NCBI RefSeq assembly: GCF_048261205.1
Contig: NZ_JBLXGF010000007.1
Reading direction: 5' to 3' (one strand)
DNA length: 64,000 nt
Source of the DNA: Hoeflea sp048261205
GTDB taxonomy: Bacteria; Pseudomonadota; Alphaproteobacteria; Rhizobiales; Rhizobiaceae
The notes under the pieces were generated by a model. It was not told the DNA's origin. It saw only the letters and a program-made list of their open reading frames with translations, and did not search any database. The translations under genes were made by a program, and so were the position numbers. Shown here piece after piece: positions 8,301-16,307 of the stretch (positions are counted from its first letter, which is position 1; every line of letters begins with the position of its first letter).

Positions 8301-9068
8301 TTACATCACGATGACCTTGGCGCCCACCTTGACCTGCTCGTAGAGTTCGGTGACATCTTCATTGCGCATCCGGATGCAGCCGGATGAGACGGCCTGGCCG
8401 ATGGTCCAAGGCTGATTGGTGCCGTGGATCCGGTACAGCGTCGAGCCCAGATAAAGCGCCCGCGCGCCCAGCGGATTTGCCGGGCCGCCAGCCATGTGCA
8501 CCGGCAGGATCCGGCCTTCCTTTTCTCGCACCCGCTTGATCATCTCGGCAGGAGGACGCCAGTCCGGCCATTCCGCCTTGCGTGAAATCCTCTCGGTTCC
8601 GCTCCAGGCATGGCCTTCCTTGCCGACCCCGACGCCGTAGCGGCGGGCCTGACCGTCGCCCATCACATGATAAAGGTAGCGTTCGCTGGTATTGATGATG
8701 ATCGTACCTGGTGCCTGATTGCCGGTGTAAGAGACAGTTTGCGGCAAAAACCGCTGATCAATCTGGTTGGTGGGTTTCGCTTTCACGCGCGGTGCCGCGA
8801 GTGAGACATTGGTCACCTGACGTCGCTCAGTACGCAGCGTGCGCGGTTTTGCAGCGGCCGGACGCACGGCTCTCGGCTGGCTTCTATACACAACGCCGCC
8901 GCGGGGCGCTGCCTGGCCGCTGAGCTGCAACACCCAGGGGGCGGTCAGGTCAGGGCTCAACACAACGGGCGGACGCTGGCCGTACCGGTCACCGGCATTG
9001 GCCGGAGTGGAAATTGCGGCAAGGCTCATCGCCACGCCGGACATGAGAAGGAGAGCAAGTTGTTTCAT
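8301..9068 (-). CDS. L,D-transpeptidase (YkuD domain), copy 2
   Basis: A 255-residue periplasmic YkuD enzyme with a signal peptide (LALLLMSGVAMSLAAIS, cleavage near ANA-GD), a basic proline/arginine-rich linker to about residue 115 and a catalytic domain ending with HGTNQPWTIG, then SSGCIRMRNED. It shares the TIIINTSERYLYH and WPDWRPPAEM segments with copy 1. The ATG at 9068 starts directly at the signal peptide; a GTG at 9077, three codons upstream and 6 bases after AAAGG, is an equally possible start. A still longer reading to 9152 adds a non-signal-like N-terminus and is unlikely. Confidence 0.88.
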   Translation of the reverse strand: MKQLALLLMSGVAMSLAAISTPANAGDRYGQRPPVVLSPDLTAPWVLQLSGQAAPRGGVVYRSQPRAVRPAAAKPRTLRTERRQVTNVSLAAPRVKAKPTNQIDQRFLPQTVSYTGNQAPGTIIINTSERYLYHVMGDGQARRYGVGVGKEGHAWSGTERISRKAEWPDWRPPAEMIKRVREKEGRILPVHMAGGPANPLGARALYLGSTLYRIHGTNQPWTIGQAVSSGCIRMRNEDVTELYEQVKVGAKVIVM

Positions 9069-9308
9069 CGGACGCACCAAATACCTTTCGTCTGAACACG
9101 ACAGTCGGCCATCTTGCGAAATGCGCGGATGGGTCTGTCTTCCGGGTTCCATGCTGCGGCACCGGTGGAATCAATTGGTGAATCCGCGTCCGTAAAAAGC
9201 CGGTTTTGCCGGAAAGCTCTTCTTAGGGTTATCGCCGCCTTGCCAAACGCGGTGAACGACCGCTTAATTGCCTCCGATTCCCGATTAACCATGACGAAGA
9301 GCAGCACA

Positions 9309-9944
9309 ATGGCGCATGAGAACGGCCTGATCACAGGTGAGGACGGTCGCACCCGCTGCTTCTGGCCGGGCAATTTACCCGACTATCTGGCCTATCATGA
9401 TGCTGAGTGGGGCCGGCCGGTGACCGATGACAACCGGCTGTTCGAGAAGATCTGCCTGGAAGGTTTTCAGGCAGGACTGTCCTGGCTGACAATTCTGCGC
9501 AAGCGCGAAAATTTCCGAGCCGGGTTTGCCGGTTTTGACTTTCGCAAGGTCGCACTCTTCGGTGAGGCCGACATTGAGAGGCTGGTTGCCGACAAGGGCA
9601 TCATCCGCCATCGTGGCAAGATCGTCTCGACCATCAACAACGCCAATCGGGCAATTGAAATGGCCGACGAGTTCGGTTCGCTTGCCGCCTATTTCTGGAG
9701 CCATGAGCCCGGTCCCGATGAACGTCCGGCAATTGTGGATTACGCCACTTTGACCGCCAACCCGACGACAGCGGTGTCGACCCGTATCTCCAGGGATCTC
9801 AAGAAGCGCGGCTGGAGTTTTGTCGGCCCGACAACGGTCTACGCATTCATGCAGGCGATGGGATTGGTCAATGATCATCTTGAAGGCTGCTGTTGCCGGC
9901 AGGAGGTTGAGACCATGCGCAAGCACTTGGTCCGCCCGAAATGA
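9309..9944 (+). CDS. tag: DNA-3-methyladenine glycosylase I
   Basis: A 211-residue Tag-family base-excision repair enzyme that removes 3-methyladenine. The family hallmarks are clear: RCFWPG near the N-terminus, YHDAEWGRP, LEGFQAGLSWLTILRKR and the C-terminal GLVNDHLEGCCCR. The Cys, His and Cys residues at the two ends are the zinc site known in E. coli Tag. The reading frame continues upstream to 9114, but homology begins at CFWPG, and ATG 9309 follows GAAGAG at about 8 bases; ATG 9291 has no ribosome site. It overlaps the next gene by ATGA. Confidence 0.92.
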   Translation: MAHENGLITGEDGRTRCFWPGNLPDYLAYHDAEWGRPVTDDNRLFEKICLEGFQAGLSWLTILRKRENFRAGFAGFDFRKVALFGEADIERLVADKGIIRHRGKIVSTINNANRAIEMADEFGSLAAYFWSHEPGPDERPAIVDYATLTANPTTAVSTRISRDLKKRGWSFVGPTTVYAFMQAMGLVNDHLEGCCCRQEVETMRKHLVRPK

Positions 9945-10285
9945 CACCCGGTCAACTCAGGGCCCTGATCTATCAGACGGCGGCCGACAGGCCTGAGATC
10001 GGCCCGCTGGAAGAGAGCCTGAAGTGGGGCGAGCAGAGCTTCACTCCGGTCAAACGCAATACCGGAAGTTCTGTGAGAATTCAGGCGCGCGCGAATGGCG
10101 GTGCAGCATTGATGTTCATTTGCCATACCAATCTGGTCGAAGAGTTCCGCGGGCTCTACCCCGATGCGCTGACCTATGAAGGAAATCGCGCCATCGTGCT
10201 GAGCGGCGAGAACGAGCCTGACCGCGAGGCGCTGTCTCATTGCATCGCTCTGGCGCTCACCTACAAGCTCCGCAAGAAGCGCTAA
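9941..10285 (+). CDS. DUF1801 domain protein
   Basis: A 114-residue cytoplasmic protein with the DUF1801/YdhG fold pattern: LEESLKWGEQSFTP near the N-terminus, a central ALMFICHTN and a C-terminal helix ending KLRKKR. The function of the family is unknown. It starts within the tag stop codon and is therefore translationally coupled to a DNA repair gene, which suggests but does not prove a shared function. Its 3' end overlaps the convergent exporter gene by four bases. Confidence 0.8.
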   Translation: MTPGQLRALIYQTAADRPEIGPLEESLKWGEQSFTPVKRNTGSSVRIQARANGGAALMFICHTNLVEEFRGLYPDALTYEGNRAIVLSGENEPDREALSHCIALALTYKLRKKR

Positions 10286-11166
10286 CGGGCCAGCCTTTGC
10301 GTGCGGCGTTGCTTGGCGATGATCGCCACGGCAACCCCGCCCAGGATCAGCAGCGAAGAGGCCACCAGCCGCAAGGTCCAGGCTTCGCCCAGAAACAGGC
10401 TGCCGCCAATGGTGGCAATCACCGGAACCGTCAATTGCACGATCGCGCCCTGGGTTGCGCCGATCTGCCTGAGCACGCGGTACCACAAGGCATAGCCAAC
10501 ACCTGACGTTACCGCGCCGGAAACAATGGCCAGCAACACTCCGCGGCCACTGGCTTGAAGGCCGTGGCCGGCCAGCACAACAATCACGCCCAGCGGAATC
10601 AGGAATGCGAGCGATCGCATGAAGTTGTCAGCCGTCGCCTTGAGTGGATCCGGCAGGCCACGGCCCCGCAACGAATAGACGCCCCAGGCAGCGCCAGAGA
10701 GAGCCATCAGGGCTGCTGCCCACGGGTCCGGTGCTGACAGGCCTGGCGACACCAGCCAGATGAAAGCGCCGAAGGCGGTGGCAAGACCGGCCCATTCAAG
10801 TCCGGATGGCCTGTCGCCTTCCTTCAGGGCCCAGCCGATCATCGTCGCCTGCACACAGGCAAACAGGATCAGCGCGCCGATGCCGGCCTCGAGCGCCACA
10901 TAGGCATAAGAAAACGCCACGGCATAGGCGAACAGTGCAAACGCGGAAATCCACGAGCCGGATTGAAACCGTGGTGAGCGCTCGCCGTTCGATCCGGTCA
11001 GGAGCACCAGGACCGCCAGCACAAGCGCCCCGCTGATCAGCCGCATGGCCGAATAGCCTGCCGGATCAATCAGCGCAGTGTCGCCGGATCCTATTGCCAT
11101 GCGTCCGATCACCGAATTGGCGGCGAAGGCGATCATGGTCAGGGCGGTGAGCAGGACGAGTTTCAT
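10282..11166 (-). CDS. EamA/DMT-family transporter
   Basis: A 294-residue inner membrane protein with about ten hydrophobic segments in two EamA repeats (residues about 5-140 and 150-285), the drug/metabolite transporter fold. The second repeat ends in the family pattern PVIATIGGSLFLGEAW. Substrates of these exporters (amino acids, metabolites, drugs) cannot be predicted from sequence. It is convergent with the DUF1801 gene and divergent from the BA14K gene; the 259 bases upstream hold both promoters. Confidence 0.85.
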   Translation of the reverse strand: MKLVLLTALTMIAFAANSVIGRMAIGSGDTALIDPAGYSAMRLISGALVLAVLVLLTGSNGERSPRFQSGSWISAFALFAYAVAFSYAYVALEAGIGALILFACVQATMIGWALKEGDRPSGLEWAGLATAFGAFIWLVSPGLSAPDPWAAALMALSGAAWGVYSLRGRGLPDPLKATADNFMRSLAFLIPLGVIVVLAGHGLQASGRGVLLAIVSGAVTSGVGYALWYRVLRQIGATQGAIVQLTVPVIATIGGSLFLGEAWTLRLVASSLLILGGVAVAIIAKQRRTQRLAR

Positions 11167-11425
11167 GCGGCAGCCAACTTTCGTGAAGGGTCTGGGAACC
11201 TATTCCTGTTTTGATGCCCCGTGTCGACAACAATGCGGATCAGTGCTGCTCACGTTTGCGCGACACCGGCCCCTTTTCTGAATGCTGCATGAACTGGCCG
11301 ATGTTGGATTATCGCGCAAGACGCCGTATGATGCTCCAGACTTTACACGCAGGCGCGGAACCATCGACCGTGCACCGCGTTTTAAGAATGAAGGGACATT
11401 CTTGGTTCAACGCGAGGAATTTCAC

Positions 11426-11860
11426 ATGCTCAAAACACTCATGAAGACTTTGGTGTCGGCATCCTTTTGCCTGGCAGTCATCTCACCAGCTGCCGCCGCG
11501 CCGTTGATGATGCAAAAACCCGCAATCCAGATGTCCGGCGTCACCGACATTATTCCGGTCAGGCACAACAGTCGCGGGTTTTACCGCTACAACAACCGCG
11601 GCTACTACAACGGCCATCGCGGCCATCGCCACAGACGTCCTGGCTATCGCCACTTCAACGGTTTCTGGTTTCCACCTTCAGCCTTTTCGTTTGGAATCAT
11701 CATCGAAGAGCCGCGCCGGGGCCGCTATATCCGGCCGGGATACACCAACCCGCAGCATGTGCGTTGGTGTTACCGCAAGTATCGCTCCTATGACCGGAGG
11801 AGCAATACGTTCCAGCCCTACCATGGGCCGCGCCGGGAATGCCGTTCGCCTTACTATTAA
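11426..11860 (+). CDS. BA14K-family secreted protein
   Basis: A 144-residue exported protein: signal peptide at 1-25 (LVSASFCLAVISPAAAA), a His/Arg/Tyr/Gly-rich middle (RGYYNGHRGHRHRRPG), and a C-terminal BA14K motif, HVRWCYRKYRSYDRRS followed by TFQPYHGPRRECRSPYY. This family was described as an immunoreactive lectin-like protein in Brucella and is widespread in Hyphomicrobiales. The two cysteines of the motif (WCY and REC) could form a disulfide. The ATG at 11426 follows GAGG at 9 bases; the reading frame extends upstream to 11282 but lacks a signal-like start. Confidence 0.85.
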   Translation: MLKTLMKTLVSASFCLAVISPAAAAPLMMQKPAIQMSGVTDIIPVRHNSRGFYRYNNRGYYNGHRGHRHRRPGYRHFNGFWFPPSAFSFGIIIEEPRRGRYIRPGYTNPQHVRWCYRKYRSYDRRSNTFQPYHGPRRECRSPYY

Positions 11861-11923
11861 GGCGGGCAAACCAGCATAGGTTCGGCTGAGAGATCTGTCT
11901 GAACCTCAGCCAAGCCTTGCAGC

Positions 11924-11983
11924 AAAAGGGCCTGTCGGTTAGGAGAAGCGCAACAAACCGTTTCTCCTTTCGCAGGCCCTTTT
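11924..11983 (+). promoter_or_regulatory. Hairpin in the hisS leader (terminator of the BA14K gene or attenuator)
   Basis: An outer 11-base-pair stem (AAAAGGGCCTG at 11924-11934 with CAGGCCCTTTT at 11973-11983) encloses an inner 7-base-pair stem (11941-11947 with 11962-11968), and an alternative stem (CGGTT 11936-11940 with AACCG 11956-11960) excludes the inner one. T residues follow at once and the hisS ATG is at 11986. The only SD-like bases (GCAGG) lie in the 3' arm. A smaller hairpin, 11884-11890 with 11905-11911, precedes it. It could end the upstream transcript or control hisS. Confidence 0.55.
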
Positions 11984-11985
11984 TC

Positions 11986-13683
11986 ATGTCCGACAAGAAG
12001 CAAAAGAAGCCCCAGAAGCTCAAGGCCCGTCTGGCGCGTGGTTTCCCCGACCGCTCCTCGGCTGATATCCGTGCCACCGACCAGATGATGGCCAAGATCA
12101 GAACCGTCTATGAGCGCTTCGGCTTCGAGCCGGTGGAAACGCCCTTTGTCGAGTATACCGACGCGCTGGGCAAGTTCCTGCCCGATCAGGACCGGCCCAA
12201 TGAGGGCGTGTTCTCGTTCCAGGATGATGACGATCAGTGGCTGAGCCTGCGCTATGACCTGACAGCACCTTTGGCCCGCCATGTGGCCGAGAATTTCAAC
12301 GACATTCAGCTGCCCTACCGCACCTATCGCGCCGGCTGGGTGTTCCGCAACGAAAAGCCCGGTCCCGGCCGTTTCCGCCAGTTCATGCAGTTCGACGCCG
12401 ACATCGTCGGCGCCCCCGGTGTCCAGGCCGACGCCGAAATGTGCATGATGATGGCCGATACCATGGAAGCCCTCGGCATCGCTCGCGGCGACTACGTTAT
12501 CCGGGTGAACAACCGCAAGGTGCTCGACGGGGTGATGGAGGCCATTGGCCTTGGCGGGGACGAACATGCGGCGCGCCGCCTCACCGTGCTCCGCGCCATC
12601 GACAAGCTCGACAAGTTCGGCATTGAAGGCGTCAAGCTGCTGCTCGGCAAGGGTCGCTGGGATGGCGGCAAGGAAGGTGAGGGGGATTTCACGCCGGGGG
12701 CGGGGCTCTCCGATAATTCAATTTCAGAAATCTTGATGTTTCTGTTTGCTGTCCGAGCCACCGACCCAGGTCGAACCGAAAATGTCGAGCAAGATATGTT
12801 TGGCAGCCAATTCCATGAGATGATCTTGAGCTCAGGTGCCTACAACGACTTGAGCGAGTTTGCCGCTGATGATGACGCGTTCTCGTTACTTGGCGTGCTA
12901 ATGTCACCTTTTAAAGTCAACGAGAAATTTGCTTTTGGTGCAAGTGAGCTGTTACAAATATTTCTAACCGCGAAGATGTCCGGCTACGGCCCCGACCGCA
13001 TCAAGATCGACCCCTCCGTTGTCCGCGGCCTCGAATACTACACCGGTCCGGTCTTCGAAGCTGAGCTTCTGTTCGACGTCACCAACGAGAAGGGCCAGAC
13101 CGTGCAGTTCGGCTCCGTCGGCGGCGGCGGCCGCTACGATGGTCTGGTGTCGCGCTTCATGGGTCAGCCGGTTCCGGCCACCGGCTTTTCCATCGGCGTC
13201 TCGCGGCTGATGACGGCGCTGAAAAACCTCGGCAAGCTCTCTGGCGACGTGACCAGCGGACCGATCCTCGTCACCATCATGGATCGCGACCGCATCGGTG
13301 ATTACGCCCGGATGGCGCAGGAGCTCCGCACCGAACTCAATCCTTTGGGTGATGACGGCCAGCCGCTCGGACCGACCATTCCGGTCGAGCTGTTCCAGGG
13401 CAATCCCAAGGATTTCCCAAAACAGCTGCGCTATGCCGACCGCCGCGGCGCGCCGATTGCCATCATCCAGGGTGGCAACGAGAAGGCCGAGGGCAAGCTC
13501 ATCGTCAAGGACCTGATCGAGGGCAAGCGCATCGCCGAAACCATCACCGACAACGCCGAATGGCGTGAAGCCAAGGCCGGTGAGCATCTGGTAGACGAGG
13601 GTGACCTCGTCATCACTGTCAAACGCATCCTGGCCGAACAGGACTCCGATGCAGCCATCGACGCCGCCAACGGGCAGGGCTGA
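11986..13683 (+). CDS. hisS: Histidyl-tRNA synthetase with an unusual internal block
   Basis: A 565-residue class II synthetase that charges tRNA-His. Motif 1 lies near residues 17-35, motif 2 near 112-135 (TYRAGWVFRNEK, GRFRQFMQFDADI), the histidine motif RGLEYYTGPVFEAE at 347-360, and motif 3 GFSIGVSRL follows; the C-terminal anticodon-binding domain is from about 425. It is some 60 residues longer than the roughly 505-residue rhizobial proteins I recall. The extra length sits at residues about 244-330 (12715-12975), where the DNA is about 45% G+C by hand count against 60% on either side and uses TTA, CTA and ATA codons. The frame is open, so the gene looks functional. hisZ follows after 6 bases. 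Confidence 0.93.
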   Translation: MSDKKQKKPQKLKARLARGFPDRSSADIRATDQMMAKIRTVYERFGFEPVETPFVEYTDALGKFLPDQDRPNEGVFSFQDDDDQWLSLRYDLTAPLARHVAENFNDIQLPYRTYRAGWVFRNEKPGPGRFRQFMQFDADIVGAPGVQADAEMCMMMADTMEALGIARGDYVIRVNNRKVLDGVMEAIGLGGDEHAARRLTVLRAIDKLDKFGIEGVKLLLGKGRWDGGKEGEGDFTPGAGLSDNSISEILMFLFAVRATDPGRTENVEQDMFGSQFHEMILSSGAYNDLSEFAADDDAFSLLGVLMSPFKVNEKFAFGASELLQIFLTAKMSGYGPDRIKIDPSVVRGLEYYTGPVFEAELLFDVTNEKGQTVQFGSVGGGGRYDGLVSRFMGQPVPATGFSIGVSRLMTALKNLGKLSGDVTSGPILVTIMDRDRIGDYARMAQELRTELNPLGDDGQPLGPTIPVELFQGNPKDFPKQLRYADRRGAPIAIIQGGNEKAEGKLIVKDLIEGKRIAETITDNAEWREAKAGEHLVDEGDLVITVKRILAEQDSDAAIDAANGQG

Positions 13684-13689
13684 GACACC

Positions 13690-14811
13690 ATGCCTCAAGC
13701 AGGTCTTCCCGATTTCGCCACAGATCTCGCCCGCGCGCTTGACGGGCTTGATGCCATTCGTGTCGACATACCGGTCATTCAGCCGGCCGAGCCGTTTCTC
13801 GATATGGCCGGAGAGGATCTGCGGCGCCGCATTTTCCTCACCGAAAGCGAGACTGGAGAGAGCCTCTGCCTCAGGCCGGAATTCACCATTCCGGTGTGCC
13901 GTGCCCATATAGGCTTGAACGTCGCCACCCCGCGCCGCTACTCCTATCTCGGCCAGGTGTTCCGCCAGCGCCGGGAAGGCGGCAACGAATTTTTCCAGGC
14001 CGGTGTCGAGGATCTCGGTGAACCTGATGAAGCCCGCGCCGATGCCCGCGCCCTGTCGGAAGCCCGCGCCCTGATTGCTCAATTTGTACCTGCACAGCAC
14101 CTCTCGATCATCCTTGGCGACCAGTCGGTATTCGAGGCCGTTGTTGCTGGCCTTGGCCTGCCGTCAGGCTGGCAGAAACGTCTTGTTCACGCCTTCGGCA
14201 ACGAACAGGCGCTCGACGCCATGATTGCCAAGCTTGCCAACCCGGAAGGGGCGGCACTGCCGGATGCATCGGTGGCTGGCTTTGTCGCCAGCGGCGATCT
14301 CGATGCGCTTGAAGCCTACATCGAAAAGGTCATGCAAGAGACTGGCTACTCCACCAATGCCAGCCGCTCGCCCGCCGAAATCGCTGCCCGCTTGATCAGC
14401 AAGCAGACGCTTGACGCTACACGGCTGTCCACCGGATCACTCGATGCGCTAAAGGCGTTTCTGGCGCTTGACGTGCCGCTTGATCAGGCGGCTTCCGCGC
14501 TGTCAGGTTTTGCCCGCGATGCGGGGCTTGATATCAAGGTTGCGCAGCAGGCTTTCGAAGCCCGTCTCGCCGCCCTTTCAGAGCGCGGCGAGGATCTCGG
14601 CGCTATTCACTGGCGCGCCGCCTTTGGCCGGCCGCTGGATTACTATACGGGCCTGGTTTTCGAAATTTCTGCCGGAAGCGACAATCTGGTGCTCGCCGGC
14701 GGTGGCCGCTATGACCGGATGATGACGCTTCTGGGCGCGCAGGATCCGATCCCCGCCGTCGGCTTTTCGCTGTGGCTGGACCGGATCGAAACCGTGAGGG
14801 CAGGCCAATGA
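13690..14811 (+). CDS. hisZ: ATP phosphoribosyltransferase regulatory subunit HisZ
   Basis: A 373-residue paralogue of the HisRS catalytic domain. It keeps the class II fold (LCLRPEFTIPVCRAH near residues 57-71, YLGQVFRQRREGG near 86-98, and LDYYTGLVFEIS and GGGRYD late in the protein) but lacks the anticodon-binding domain. HisZ associates with short-form HisG to make the hetero-octameric ATP phosphoribosyltransferase, first step of histidine synthesis, and mediates histidine feedback. It lies 6 bases after hisS and overlaps hisG by four bases (ATGA), an arrangement common in Hyphomicrobiales. Confidence 0.92.
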   Translation: MPQAGLPDFATDLARALDGLDAIRVDIPVIQPAEPFLDMAGEDLRRRIFLTESETGESLCLRPEFTIPVCRAHIGLNVATPRRYSYLGQVFRQRREGGNEFFQAGVEDLGEPDEARADARALSEARALIAQFVPAQHLSIILGDQSVFEAVVAGLGLPSGWQKRLVHAFGNEQALDAMIAKLANPEGAALPDASVAGFVASGDLDALEAYIEKVMQETGYSTNASRSPAEIAARLISKQTLDATRLSTGSLDALKAFLALDVPLDQAASALSGFARDAGLDIKVAQQAFEARLAALSERGEDLGAIHWRAAFGRPLDYYTGLVFEISAGSDNLVLAGGGRYDRMMTLLGAQDPIPAVGFSLWLDRIETVRAGQ

Positions 14812-15503
14812 CCTTGACTGTTGCGCTGCCATCCAAGGGCCGCATGAAGGATGACGCCATAGCCATCTTCGCCCGGGCCGGTCTGACCGTTTCAGCCATC
14901 GGCAATGACCGCAGCTATCGTGGCCGGATTGACGGTATCGACGACGTTGAAGTGGCGTTCCTGTCGGCATCGGAGATCGCACGGGAGCTCGGCGCGGGGG
15001 CTGTGGATTTCGGTGTGACCGGCGAGGATCTGGTGCGCGAAAGCCTGGCGCGGGCCGATGAGCGTGTGGAAATCACAGCCCGCCTTGGTTTCGGCAATGC
15101 CGATGTGGTGGTCGCCGTGCCCGACATCTGGAAGGATGTCGACAGCATGGCCGATCTTGGCGATGTGGCAGCTGATTTCCGCACACGCCACGGCCGCCGC
15201 CTGACCATCGCCACCAAGTACTGGCGGCTGACCCAGAGTTTCTTTTCCACCCGCCACGGCATCCAGCTCTACCGTATCGTTGAAAGTCTCGGCGCCACCG
15301 AGGGCGCCCCGGCATCTGGAGCGGCCGATATCATCGTGGATATCACCACCACCGGTTCAACCCTTAAAGCCAATCATCTGCGCATCCTCTCGGATGGTGT
15401 CATCCTCAGGTCCGAGGCCTGCCTTGTCCGCGCCCGTAAGGCTGAGCATGACGCCGATCCGCGTGTCGCTGAACTGATCAGCGCGGTCCGATCCGCAAGC
15501 TGA
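14808..15503 (+). CDS. hisG: ATP phosphoribosyltransferase catalytic subunit (short form)
   Basis: A 231-residue HisG of the short type, which lacks the C-terminal regulatory domain and depends on HisZ. Visible motifs are ALPSKGRMKDDA at the N-terminus, FGVTGEDLVRE around residues 66-76 and the PRPP-binding DIIVDITTTGSTLKANHL around 172-189. It condenses ATP and PRPP in the first step of histidine synthesis. The ATG at 14808 overlaps the hisZ stop; a longer reading to 14772 is disfavoured because the protein normally starts just before ALPSKGR. The position in hisSZG makes the call firm. Confidence 0.94.
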   Translation: MTLTVALPSKGRMKDDAIAIFARAGLTVSAIGNDRSYRGRIDGIDDVEVAFLSASEIARELGAGAVDFGVTGEDLVRESLARADERVEITARLGFGNADVVVAVPDIWKDVDSMADLGDVAADFRTRHGRRLTIATKYWRLTQSFFSTRHGIQLYRIVESLGATEGAPASGAADIIVDITTTGSTLKANHLRILSDGVILRSEACLVRARKAEHDADPRVAELISAVRSAS

Positions 15504-15529
15504 TCCCGCTGGCACAGCCGGAGATAAAA

Positions 15530-15600
15530 AAGCCGCCTCACGAGGAGGCGGCCAGGCCGATGGGGGATCGGGAACCCCATCGGCCAAGTTAGCCGCGGGA
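15530..15600 (-). ncRNA. Candidate small RNA (two hairpins, CUCCUC loop, U tract)
   Basis: On the minus strand a perfect 11-base-pair hairpin (15575-15585 with 15555-15565, 9-base loop) is followed after two bases by an 8-base-pair hairpin (15545-15552 with 15532-15539) whose arm and loop read CCTCCTC, and then a run of six T. That is a complete intrinsic terminator, yet no minus-strand gene ends here. A short two-hairpin RNA with an anti-Shine-Dalgarno sequence near the terminator loop recalls the alpha-r8/MmgR (suhB RNA) group of rhizobial sRNAs. I did not find a clear promoter, and the exact 5' end is unknown. Confidence 0.4.
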
Positions 15601-15603
15601 GTG

Positions 15604-15914
15604 TCAGATCGGGGCGACGTCCCTGCGGCATGAAAACTTTACGCTGGCCTGCCCAATCTGGATCACCGGCGTCCCGAACATTCCAAAACTGGACTATTTT
15701 TGCACTGAGGCCACTCACCCCACTTGCGTTTTTCCTGAACTGAGCCAAATCTGGGGTACCCGGGAAAGACCCGGCCTGCACGCGTCCTTTGCGCCTCCTG
15801 GCTTCTGATTCACCAGGTCATGGCGCAGAATGGCTCCGCCAACCACAAAGCCGCTTCTCCACCGGTTCAGCCTCGTCCCAGGCACCGGGATGATTTTGGA
15901 TTGTGGGGTTTATC
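15604..15914. other. Intergenic region after hisG, nothing further recognised
   Basis: Together with the candidate RNA next to it, this makes 411 bases without a supported gene. Short open frames on both strands lack ribosome sites and recognisable content. If the minus-strand RNA is real, its promoter should lie in 15600-15720. The GTGGGG before 15915 is the probable ribosome site of the next gene. Confidence 0.5.
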
Positions 15915-16214
15915 ATGGAATTCACCATCGGATCGATTGTGTTCCTGTCGTCAATGCTGCTGCTGGCGGTCCTGAGCCGTCATTCGTCCGCAAATCCGGA
16001 CACAGCCATTTTGCGCGGCGACATCATGCCTGCCATGCTTGCCGTTCTCATTTCTACCGGCCTTACAATCGGACCGTTGATGATGGCGCTTGGCGGGGAA
16101 GGGTACTTTCCTTCGCGCACCATAGAGTTTGCGGCAATCGCTGCGTTCACCGTCGCATCGATCTGGATCATCGGCAAAATTGTTGGCCGCGCTCCGCGAG
16201 GCGTGCCGGTCTGA
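15915..16214 (+). CDS. Small hypothetical membrane protein
   Basis: A 99-residue protein with three predicted membrane helices: about residues 5-20 (IGSIVFLSSMLLLAVL), 37-58 (MPAMLAVLISTGLTIGPLMMAL) and 69-88. Nothing recognisable is conserved in it. The ATG at 15915 follows GTGGGG at about 6 bases; a GTG at 15903 would add four residues. It is monocistronic, convergent with doxX and separated from it by the doxX terminator. No function can be proposed. Confidence 0.6.
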   Translation: MEFTIGSIVFLSSMLLLAVLSRHSSANPDTAILRGDIMPAMLAVLISTGLTIGPLMMALGGEGYFPSRTIEFAAIAAFTVASIWIIGKIVGRAPRGVPV

Positions 16215-16249
16215 TCTGTGATCTGCTGGCGCGTGTTGGGCATAGAAAA

Positions 16250-16272
16250 ACCCGGCGCCTGAGGCGCCGGGT
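16250..16272 (-). terminator. Terminator of doxX
   Basis: A 10-base-pair perfect stem, ACCCGGCGCC at 16250-16259 with GGCGCCGGGT at 16263-16272 and loop TGA, followed on the minus strand by five T. It lies 35 bases beyond the doxX stop. Confidence 0.85.
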
Positions 16273-16307
16273 CCGTCTGTGTTCGGTGTCGTCGAGGTGG
16301 ACCGGAA

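Noticed and set aside
12964..14100. 378-codon minus frame across hisS and hisZ
   Set aside because: It lies across two conserved genes and encodes no known fold.
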